Positions 58,122 to 63,998 of a stretch of 64,000 nucleotides of DNA are shown here, piece after piece. Under the pieces are notes generated by a model, which was not told the origin of the DNA, did no database searches, and saw nothing but the letters and a program-made list of their open reading frames with translations. Source of the stretch: a virus; IMG/VR virus record IMGVR_UViG_3300037010_001198, positions 1 to 64,000 of that record; one strand, written 5' to 3'. The position numbers were made by a program, and so were the translations under genes. The first letter of the stretch is position 1. The number at the start of each line of letters is the position of its first letter.

Positions 58122-58151
58122 ATTATACAGGATAATTTCAAAAGAAGTCAA
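58122..58151 (-). promoter_or_regulatory. sigma70-type promoter for ClpP-like/primase group
   Basis: TTGACT (58151-58146), 18-base spacer, TATAAT (58127-58122) on the minus strand, 34 bases before the ClpP-like start. Confidence 0.72.
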
Positions 58152-58157
58152 GAAAAG

Positions 58158-58185
58158 AAAAAGGGGGACCGAAGTCCCCCTTTTT
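58158..58185. terminator. Terminator after the tmRNA
   Basis: 12-bp perfect stem AAAAAGGGGGAC / GTCCCCCTTTTT with a 4-base loop (TTCG on the minus strand). T-runs on both sides. Confidence 0.93.
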
Positions 58186-58189
58186 GAAA

Positions 58190-58355
58190 CGTTGTGTAAT
58201 AAGGCGTTTCGCACCCCATTAACGGTCAAGCCGCTAAACGAGTTTCCCCGTAGAATGAATCATTTGCATTTATATGCTTTGCTATCTTAACGTCATTCGC
58301 CTGACGAGTTGCTTTATTAAGTACTCATTGTCCCAATCGAAACCATGACGGCCCC
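58190..58355 (-). other. tmRNA coding piece
   Basis: Begins with acceptor strand GGGGCCG at 58355, passes the D-like arm, pseudoknot 1 hairpin and tag frame, and ends in the stretch before the terminator. A GGGGTGCGAAACGCC segment after the tag stop may form the 3' stem of this piece. Confidence 0.75.
58226..58267 (-). other. tmRNA tag-coding frame (ANDSFYGETRLAA)
   Basis: GCA resume codon at 58267 then AAT GAT and ten further codons to TGA, encoding ANDSFYGETRLAA. AND at the start and LAA at the end are the usual tag ends; the final LAA is the degron read by ClpXP in bacteria. Confidence 0.85.
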
Positions 58356-58440
58356 CTCAAAAATACACAACACTGGCCCGGATTACTTTACATGACTCAT
58401 ATTACAATGAAGCATGATTTCATTTTGTCCTGTGCACTTT

Positions 58441-58555
58441 TGGTGGAGCCGAGGAGAGTCGAACTCCTGTCTTGAAACCCTTTCCAAAAGAAAGTTTACA
58501 ACCATTGCAAAATAATTTTAAAATTGCTTTGCAATGGCAACTATCCTCTGACTAA
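58441..58555 (-). other. tmRNA acceptor piece
   Basis: Ends CGGCTCCACCA at 58441. Upstream of the T arm are a 10-bp hairpin CCATTGCAAA / TTTGCAATGG (58537-58502) and a CTTTC-GAAAG hairpin, which could be part of the 3' pseudoknot region. The 5' end is uncertain. Confidence 0.65.
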
Positions 58556-58613
58556 TCCAATAGCTAAACCATAAAATGATAAAGCTAGAATTAAAAATCT
58601 GATATTCTTTACA

Positions 58614-59408
58614 TTATTTAGGTGATAATAACTGATAGCCCCAATATTCAATGATTTCTTTCTTAGGTTCAAAGAACTCATTAATTCTACTAACGATATC
58701 TGGATAGTATTCTATAAATCGCTTAAACTTATCATCTGCATCATTTTTGAGCTCTTTGACTTTTTGTCCTTTTATCCAAAGTTCTGATGAGAAATCAATA
58801 TACTTTAGTTCAGGGAGCCATAGAGCCATTTGATCTCGATGATATTCCGGTCTAGCAATAAAATCCTCATAAGTCATCACATAAGCAGTATCGCCTAAGA
58901 GTGCGATATTATCTCTTTGCACCTCAAGTGTACGTGTTACGTGGTAACAAATTTGATCTAATTGTCGAATAGGATCCATTTGAAATGTAGCTTTACGGAA
59001 GATAGATTCTACGTAGTGGTAAGGATTTCGAACTGATAGTATCCAGTTTAAATCATTAAAGTGAGGTAACATAGATTTAATTCTAAATATATCAGCTGGT
59101 GTCTTTTGCATTTTAATAGTGGCATATGGGTTTGTATTTCCCCAATTCTCTTCCCAGCGTGATTTAATCCAAGGCCAGTTATAGTTAGCTGGATCAGAAT
59201 ACACATGTTCCATATTCGCTTCAATTGAATGAGGTCCGTTTAATTTAAAATAACCTCCTGGCGCACAGATATTTCCTTCAACAAAATCCTTTTTACCATT
59301 AAATTCATTAGGACTTACTAAAGGTGTTATGTGTGGTACTGTTTCTAGAAGTGAATGTAGTAGTGTACTGCCACAAAAGTTAGGAATCGCTAGGAATAGA
59401 TAGGTCAT
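58614..59408 (-). CDS. Sulfotransferase-family protein
   Basis: 264 residues. FLAIPNFCGSTLLHSLLE (residues 5-22) corresponds to the 5'-phosphosulfate loop and ILSVRNPYHYVESIFRK (123-139; R127, S135) to the 3'-phosphate motif of PAPS-dependent sulfotransferases. It would move sulfate from PAPS to a carbohydrate, lipid or protein hydroxyl. It closes the adhesin cassette, 18 bases after the glycine-rich gene, and lies directly before the tmRNA. The target is unknown; modification of a surface glycan or of the fibre are possibilities. Confidence 0.75.
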   Translation of the reverse strand: MTYLFLAIPNFCGSTLLHSLLETVPHITPLVSPNEFNGKKDFVEGNICAPGGYFKLNGPHSIEANMEHVYSDPANYNWPWIKSRWEENWGNTNPYATIKMQKTPADIFRIKSMLPHFNDLNWILSVRNPYHYVESIFRKATFQMDPIRQLDQICYHVTRTLEVQRDNIALLGDTAYVMTYEDFIARPEYHRDQMALWLPELKYIDFSSELWIKGQKVKELKNDADDKFKRFIEYYPDIVSRINEFFEPKKEIIEYWGYQLLSPK

Positions 59409-59426
59409 TATTAATTTAGATTAAAG

Positions 59427-60320
59427 TTAAGTGATGCCACCATAGACTCGGGTATTACCAGATACCCAAGTAATTGCATTACCATTAGTATTGATAGCGA
59501 GGCCATGGCCTCCACCATTACCACCAGCAGCAGCCATACCTCCACCTTTACCACCCTTTCCACCACTAGCACCACCTCCACCACCTCCACCACCACTCCC
59601 ATAAGGAGATCCATTACCTCCATTTTGTCCAAGCCCGCCGCCATAGGCTATATGCACTCCTCCACCGCCATTACCGCCGTTAACCAAACCACCATTATTA
59701 CCGTATTGGTAGCCATTTCCACCTACACCAGAGATAGATCCAGCACCTCCACCACCGCCATCACCGTTAGAGCCTCCACCACCTCCACCACCGCCGCCGC
59801 CACTATAAATATACCCATTAGCATTAGTGATGGACACAGGCCATTGGAGGTTTATGCCAGGTCCACCGGCTATACCAGGAGTACCAGTAGCGAAGGTTGT
59901 CGAATTACCTCTACCACCTTTACCACCAGCACCAGCTATGTATCCATTATTTACAATAGAAATGGTGTCACCAGTCGCCCAACCACTACCAGTATCCAAT
60001 GAATAGGTAGTTCTACTAGTAGATCCAACCACTACACCACTGTTGATTGTTAAATTAATAGTGGAAATACCAGCTCTATAGTTACTACCTCTATTAGTAT
60101 AGATATTATAATTCTTAACATTACTAGCTATGGTAATATTAATCACATTACTATTGCTGTGTGATTTACCATATCCGTTTGCTAGTGATATTGAACCACT
60201 TGGAATACCGAATAAACTACGTACTGCTGCATCGTTTAATGAAATAGTAGCTGACGCTGAATAACCTAATTCTACGTCTACTTCTCCTAAATCTATAGCA
60301 CCACTAGCTGGTAATGTCAT
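59427..60320 (-). CDS. Glycine-rich tail-fibre adhesin (gp38-like)
   Basis: 297 residues. The N-terminal part (MTLPASGAIDLGEVDVELGYSAS, then SLFGIPSGSISLANGYGKS) is a fibre-binding region. From about residue 125 the chain is dominated by glycine-rich motifs (GGKGGRGN, a run of ten Gly, GGNGGGG, GGKGGKGGG) separated by short variable loops (GYQYGNN, VHIAYGGG, QNGGNGSPYGSG). This is the pattern of polyglycine-II adhesins such as T-even gp38, where the loops bind the receptor. Downstream of its likely chaperone in the same cassette. The strand opposite has a long open frame caused by glycine codons; it is a shadow. Confidence 0.78.
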   Translation of the reverse strand: MTLPASGAIDLGEVDVELGYSASATISLNDAAVRSLFGIPSGSISLANGYGKSHSNSNVINITIASNVKNYNIYTNRGSNYRAGISTINLTINSGVVVGSTSRTTYSLDTGSGWATGDTISIVNNGYIAGAGGKGGRGNSTTFATGTPGIAGGPGINLQWPVSITNANGYIYSGGGGGGGGGGSNGDGGGGGAGSISGVGGNGYQYGNNGGLVNGGNGGGGVHIAYGGGLGQNGGNGSPYGSGGGGGGGGASGGKGGKGGGMAAAGGNGGGHGLAINTNGNAITWVSGNTRVYGGIT

Positions 60321-60331
60321 AATGAATCCTC

Positions 60332-60805
60332 TTATTGTGTAACTGGCGACCCATCAGCATTAGTGACAGCCACACCGAATGGATTGGTTATTACTGAGGG
60401 AGGTATTGGCCAAACTACAGTAGTTGGGAATCCAGATTGTGTTGGTAGATTCCGTAATGCTTCACGATATGTAGCCCAATTAGTAGAAATAGGAGCTGCA
60501 GGCGAGTCAGGCAATTGCGTTTTGTCTGTAAGTGCTAATAGACGATTTCTAGCACGTCTAATTGCCAGTCCCATATCACTAACAGTAGGAGGCGTGATTA
60601 AAGACTGTAATGTAGCTTCGTTAGTGGCTGTAACTGGAGTCTGTGCTGCAATGTAGTTATCATAGTAGCTATCCAATAATGTGGTTAATGCAGTACCTTC
60701 AGGGTATAAGCCATTTACAATAGGTAGAGGAAAATTAATGTTATTGCCATTAATATTTAAAACGATAACGCCATTTTTAATAGAAGTAATTGTGTAGTTA
60801 GACAT
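60332..60805 (-). CDS. Tail-fibre assembly chaperone-like protein
   Basis: 157 residues. AIRRARNRLLALTDKTQLPDS, WATYREALRNLPTQSGFP and WPIPP are the signature of phage tail assembly chaperone proteins (PF16778-type), which usually sit beside adhesin genes. AAGGAAT upstream. Supports the adhesin call for the following gene. Confidence 0.82.
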   Translation of the reverse strand: MSNYTITSIKNGVIVLNINGNNINFPLPIVNGLYPEGTALTTLLDSYYDNYIAAQTPVTATNEATLQSLITPPTVSDMGLAIRRARNRLLALTDKTQLPDSPAAPISTNWATYREALRNLPTQSGFPTTVVWPIPPSVITNPFGVAVTNADGSPVTQ

Positions 60806-60814
60806 CTGTATTCC

Positions 60815-61129
60815 TTATAAATTTGTATTAGGGTAAGGTAATTCTTTACCACCATTGAAATCTTTAATAGATTCAATGATGATGGGTAATAGATATTCTT
60901 TGAAATCTATATCTGTAGCAGGATCAAGTCCACATTTTCCTGTTAAGCTATCAATACTATCATCATTTGCTGGTTTAATTATCTTGTATTCAAAAAGTAA
61001 TTCATGATTACCATCAACTGATACAATAGATACATTCCAGAAATCTAGAACTAAACCAGCGTAAGGACCTATATTAACAATTAGTCTAAGGTCATATATA
61101 TTTGGTCTAACTACAAAGTAAGGTTTCAT
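60815..61129 (-). CDS. Hypothetical protein in adhesin cassette
   Basis: 104 residues, beta-rich: YFVVRPNIYDLRLIVNIGPYAGLVLDFWNV, LFEYKIIKPANDD, then EYLLPIIIESIKDF. It reads like a small all-beta plus helix protein; no family recognised. Probably part of the same transcript as the chaperone, 9 bases apart. Confidence 0.6.
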   Translation of the reverse strand: MKPYFVVRPNIYDLRLIVNIGPYAGLVLDFWNVSIVSVDGNHELLFEYKIIKPANDDSIDSLTGKCGLDPATDIDFKEYLLPIIIESIKDFNGGKELPYPNTNL

Positions 61130-61160
61130 GATTTTATTATCACTATTAATTTCTGAATTT

Positions 61161-61349
61161 TCAAGTAGCTGCTAATCCATATCTATCTAGACTAAGACTA
61201 CCTCTCACAGCAGCTACACAAGGAGTGTTGTCGCAAATGAAGGGATGGGAGTCGGCATTAGTATCGCGGTATTCCCACTCGTGAGGAGATTCCAACCGGT
61301 CTAGTAAAGTTGGCTCGGGCTTACGCTGGACTTCCGGCAGATTTTTCAT
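61161..61349 (-). CDS. Small hypothetical protein, first in adhesin cassette
   Basis: 62 residues, polar (MKNLPEVQRKPEPTLLDRL, HEWEYRDTNADSHPFICDNTPC). GAGG lies upstream. Contains two Cys near the middle. No family recognised. A late-type box (61377-61384) precedes it. Confidence 0.55.
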   Translation of the reverse strand: MKNLPEVQRKPEPTLLDRLESPHEWEYRDTNADSHPFICDNTPCVAAVRGSLSLDRYGLAAT

Positions 61350-61376
61350 TTGTTTGGCCTCGTATGTATTAATATC

Positions 61377-61384
61377 TATTTATG
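61377..61384 (-). promoter_or_regulatory. T4 late-type promoter for adhesin cassette
   Basis: CATAAATA on the minus strand 28 bases before 61349; overlaps the start codon of the divergent transposase. Confidence 0.5.
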
Positions 61385-61801
61385 TTAATTCATTCAAAGT
61401 ATTGTAATTTTAATCTATCAGTTCACATAATTTTTGTCTGTAAATATCGTAAGAACCTTTTAATTAAGTTTGGCGACGAAATTAAACAGTTATTATCGAG
61501 GTCTGATCAATCCAAATCTTATAAAATCAAAACTATCGAGGTAGATCAGGATCACGTCCACATGATGATTGATTTCACTCCTGGAGAAACTGTTCAGAAT
61601 ATTGTCAAACAGTTAAAATCTTACACTGTGTTTCATATTTGGGACAGGTATCCAGAGTTAGAACATCAATTCTGGAAAAAGAAGATGTTTTGGTCAGATG
61701 GATATTTTGCTTGTTCAGTTGGAGACGCAAGTAGAGAAACAATTCAGCGTTATATTGAAACTCAAGGTGGTCGTCCACAACTAATTCATCCCCGATGCTG
61801 A
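61382..61801 (+). mobile_element. tnpA: IS200/IS605-type Y1 transposase (TnpA)
   Basis: 139 residues. HUH motif D57-H58-V59-H60 (VDQDHVHMMI), catalytic Tyr near Y124 (QRYIETQG), and the conserved opening SKYCNFNLSVHIIFVCKYR with KKMFWSDGYFACSVG identify a Y1 transposase of the IS200 type. It moves single-stranded DNA and has no inverted repeats. A right-end-like hairpin follows the gene. No TnpB partner is adjacent, and the left end of the element is not clear. Complete length suggests it could be active. Confidence 0.88.
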
Positions 61802-61812
61802 AGCATCTGGGG
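61790..61812 (+). repeat. Right-end-like hairpin of the IS200-type element
   Basis: CCCC-GATGC-TGAA-GCATC-T-GGGG: a 9-bp stem with a one-base bulge, overlapping the tnpA stop codon and followed by TTTTC. IS200/IS605 ends carry such imperfect hairpins; it may also terminate the transcript. Confidence 0.6.
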
Positions 61813-61848
61813 TTTTCTTAGTTGAGAGATTGATAAATCACTAAAGTA

Positions 61849-61876
61849 ATTATACAACATGATACGTTTTCGTCAA
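61849..61876 (-). promoter_or_regulatory. sigma70-type promoter, leftward
   Basis: TTGACG (61876-61871), 16-base spacer, TATAAT (61854-61849) on the minus strand. Transcripts would run antisense across tnpA before reaching the adhesin cassette. Confidence 0.6.
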
Positions 61877-61880
61877 CAGT

Positions 61881-62432
61881 TTAATTAAACCTTTTTAAAA
61901 CCAAGAAGGTTAAATCATCTGTTTCTTCACCACTCTCAATTTTAAAGTGTTTATCCATATATTTAATTGGAAAATATTTGTTCCCTGGATATGTTCCTTT
62001 AACAACTGTTAAATAAATTGTGTTTGTCCACGCCAAAGCTTCCAAAAACACCTTTTCTCCACCCAAAATAAACACACTTCGAGTTTCTTCATTCGGTAGT
62101 TCTTCGATAACACTTCTAATGAATGGAACAAACTTAACAGAATCATCAGAAGGGAGTCCTTCAGTCTTTGATGTAAGAACATATGAATCTCTTCCAGAAA
62201 GTAAAGGTGTTGTTGGATCACCACCTCGAGATATCTTCATCTTCAGAATTTCTTCGTATGTTCTATATCCCATAATACAGATGGAATTGTCGGTGACTTT
62301 TTTAAAATGTTTAAAGTCGTCTTTTGCAAATGGTTGGTCTTTCCATGGGATATCTCTGTCATTTCCAAACACCCCATTTTTGTCAACTGCAACGATTATA
62401 TTAAGAAACATATCCTGTCCAAGTATTTTCAT
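61881..62432 (-). CDS. frd: Dihydrofolate reductase
   Basis: 183 residues from ATG 62432, supported by ATGA overlap with the preceding frame; ATG 62411 is an alternative. IIVAVDKNGVFGNDRDIPW with the catalytic acid in DDFKHFKK, ICIMGYRTYEEIL and VFILGGEKVFLEAL are DHFR signatures. Regenerates tetrahydrofolate for thymidylate synthesis, in line with dCMP deaminase and NrdJ in this genome. Confidence 0.9.
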   Translation of the reverse strand: MKILGQDMFLNIIVAVDKNGVFGNDRDIPWKDQPFAKDDFKHFKKVTDNSICIMGYRTYEEILKMKISRGGDPTTPLLSGRDSYVLTSKTEGLPSDDSVKFVPFIRSVIEELPNEETRSVFILGGEKVFLEALAWTNTIYLTVVKGTYPGNKYFPIKYMDKHFKIESGEETDDLTFLVLKRFN

Positions 62433-62641
62433 TTTGAGTGAGATACCTCTTCTACCAAACTGTTAAAATCTTTTAAAATATTTTCTGGTAATATATAATG
62501 AAATGTTATTTGGAGACCAGTGGGAACCAAGTTCATACCTCATTCCAATTCATCCTTAGCCACATTATTTGGTCCACAGGTAATTACTCGACTCAAATCG
62601 ATCAATCTTTCACTTTCAGGTAATTCGATAAACTTACTCAT
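62429..62641 (-). pseudogene. Small gene with in-frame TGA
   Basis: ATG 62641 encodes MSKFIELPESERLIDLSRVI...AKDELE, then TGA at 62542-62540, and the same frame continues GMNLVPTGLQITFHYILPEN...VEEVSHSK to a stop overlapping the DHFR start. It could be one 70-residue gene with a TGG-to-TGA change, or two coupled ORFs, since ATG 62536 has AATGAGGT just upstream. The first ORF overlaps the HAD gene stop, so coupling holds at both ends. Confidence 0.5.
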
Positions 62642-63168
62642 TTTAATGTCTCCAAAATTCGAATGTAATCATTATACATTATTCCATTATTGTCGTCAAC
62701 TAAAACTCTATGTTTTTGAGGGAACTGTTTGATGGATGTGTCGTCATCAATCGAAACCCATTTAACAATTTCTGGATGTTCATTAAGCCAATCTTGAATT
62801 TCTTCAAATCTGGATCTGTGTGGATGGTATTTCGTCACATGTGATCCTGATTCAATGTTCCTGGGAGTACACCAATGATCGTGTAATGTAACTTTGAGAC
62901 CGTTCACGCCAAATAAAGCCAAAATCTCTTCTTTTGTGTGTAACTCGCGCCACGTTGATGATATAACAACTTCCGCATTAGTAATTTCAATCGCTTGATT
63001 TAACATTGTAACAGCGATAGGGTCCATTCTCCAATATGAGATGAATGGATGTAAAACGTCTTTTAAATGTTCAGGCATTTTTGCATGAAGTTTATTTTCC
63101 GGGAACAACATTGCTCGTGTTGAGAACAACGGTCCATCGAAGTCAAGAAAAATAATTGGTGTTGTCAT
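62638..63168 (-). CDS. HAD-like phosphatase
   Basis: 176 residues. Motif I FLDFDGPLF (D9, D11), motif II VVISSTWRE and a terminal SIDDDTSI (motif IV-like) define the HAD fold, close to small phage HAD proteins of the nucleic-acid-repair-associated group. Substrate unknown; nucleotide 5'-phosphatase is plausible in this nucleotide-metabolism neighbourhood. Starts inside the stop of the 63165 frame (ATGA). Confidence 0.82.
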   Translation of the reverse strand: MTTPIIFLDFDGPLFSTRAMLFPENKLHAKMPEHLKDVLHPFISYWRMDPIAVTMLNQAIEITNAEVVISSTWRELHTKEEILALFGVNGLKVTLHDHWCTPRNIESGSHVTKYHPHRSRFEEIQDWLNEHPEIVKWVSIDDDTSIKQFPQKHRVLVDDNNGIMYNDYIRILETLK

Positions 63169-63333
63169 TTCAGTAAGTATTCCAGTGTCTTATATTTAAC
63201 ATATTGGTGTAATGATTTTCTTGCGGAATCTTCATCGCTTTTGTCTATATTAGACAACATCTTTTTAATGAAATAACTCGATCTTATTATGTACCAAGCC
63301 CTTTTGACTTCTATTATATTTTGTTCTCGTCAT
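63165..63333 (-). pseudogene. Small gene apparently split by a frameshift
   Basis: ATG 63333 (ATGA overlap with the Acb1-like stop) encodes MTRTKYNRSQKG... and stops after 22 codons. Another frame, open from 63329 to 63165, encodes IIEVKRAWYIIRSSYFIKKMLSNIDK...YKTLEYLLK and ends in an ATGA overlap with the HAD start. A one-base shift near 63305-63315 would join them. ATG 63260 could start an independent 31-residue ORF. Confidence 0.4.
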
Positions 63334-63851
63334 TTTGTTCCGTGAGTTTCCGCCCAATCTAAATTTAAATCTTCCGAATATTCTTCAACAATTTCTAAAG
63401 GAAAATCAAACTTTGGAAGATTGTCAATATTAAAATTACCAATATTATATGACAAAGTAATGTGGGGGTCATATTTATCATAATCGTACGTAGCTTCATG
63501 TTCTTTCATATATTTTTCATGAAGATCTTTTAGTTCTGGACAATTAATTTTCATAATCAAACAATTCCAAGGCTCTGTTGTCTTATCCGTTGGAGAAGTT
63601 TTCCACACATGATAACCTATGAACTTGGCTTCCATTGGTTCTTCCAACATCCCTCGTGGTTCAAAGTCAGGAAGAAATTTCCGACTATATAATACAGTGG
63701 TATGAATCTTTTCAGGAGCAACGGGGTTTGGAACCTTGTATTTCTTTAAAAAAGTTTGAATGTGTTCAATCGTTTCAGGTGAATAATTGACTCCAGCATA
63801 AGTTCCTTTTTGTTGTTTTCTTTTTTCTTCAAACAAATTAATTAGTCTCAT
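63330..63851 (-). CDS. acb1: Anti-CBASS cyclic-nucleotide hydrolase, Acb1/gp57B-like
   Basis: 173 residues (T4 gp57B has about 152; an N-terminal extension of about 15 residues, MRLINLFEEKRKQQK, is added here). Two H-x-T motifs of the 2H phosphoesterase fold are present: KIHTTVLYSR (H50) and DPHITLSYN (H130). GTYAGVNYSPETIEHIQTF and PWNCLIMKI match the T4 57B layout. Acb1 hydrolyses the cyclic oligonucleotide signals of CBASS defence. Other 2H enzymes (ligT-like) are possible, but the T4-type HTTVLYSR context favours Acb1. Confidence 0.78.
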   Translation of the reverse strand: MRLINLFEEKRKQQKGTYAGVNYSPETIEHIQTFLKKYKVPNPVAPEKIHTTVLYSRKFLPDFEPRGMLEEPMEAKFIGYHVWKTSPTDKTTEPWNCLIMKINCPELKDLHEKYMKEHEATYDYDKYDPHITLSYNIGNFNIDNLPKFDFPLEIVEEYSEDLNLDWAETHGTK

Positions 63852-63881
63852 ATATTAAATCCAATTCTCTGGTCTTTGTAT

Positions 63882-63998
63882 TTACTCAATTGTCAAAGTC
63901 CTGTAATAGTTTTGTCCTTTTGTGAATTCTCCATCTACTATATGTTGTCCACCCCGATACAACAACGTCTGGCGTGGAATGAATGTATCAGAATCCAT
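63882..63998 (-). CDS. Small protein, possibly cut by window edge
   Basis: 38 residues from ATG 63998, MDSDTFIPRQTLLYRGGQHIVDGEFTKG... to TAA at 63882. The frame is open to the window end, so the gene may begin further right. Contains a beta-hairpin-like YRGGQHIVDGEF. Unknown. Confidence 0.45.
   Translation of the reverse strand: MDSDTFIPRQTLLYRGGQHIVDGEFTKGQNYYRTLTIE

Larger units (their letters stand above)
58190..58555 (-). ncRNA. ssrA: Circularly permuted (two-piece) tmRNA
   Basis: On the minus strand the 3' tRNA-like half comes first and the 5' half with the tag comes later, as in permuted tmRNAs. Acceptor stem: 5' GGGGCCG (58355-58349) pairs with CGGCTCC (58451-58445), seven pairs including one G-U, followed by discriminator A and encoded CCA (58443-58441). 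T arm AGGAG-TTCGACT-CTCCT at 58468-58452. D-arm-like TGGTTTCGATTGGGAC at 58345-58330. A hairpin CGTCA-TGACG (58306-58291) fits pseudoknot 1. The tag frame is 58267-58226. An intervening segment of about 85 bases (58356-58440) would be removed. The 5' boundary near 58555 is an estimate. The terminator at 58158 ends the transcript. Confidence 0.88.

Noticed and set aside
58441-58520. Ordinary tRNA ending in CCA
   Set aside because: A T arm and CCA are present, but no 5' acceptor strand, D arm or anticodon arm lies just upstream; the partner strand is downstream at 58355, which means permuted tmRNA.
59505-60002. Plus-strand open frame of 165 codons rich in Ser, Thr and Ile
   Set aside because: It is the complement of the glycine codons of the adhesin; no ribosome site, no domain, extreme composition.
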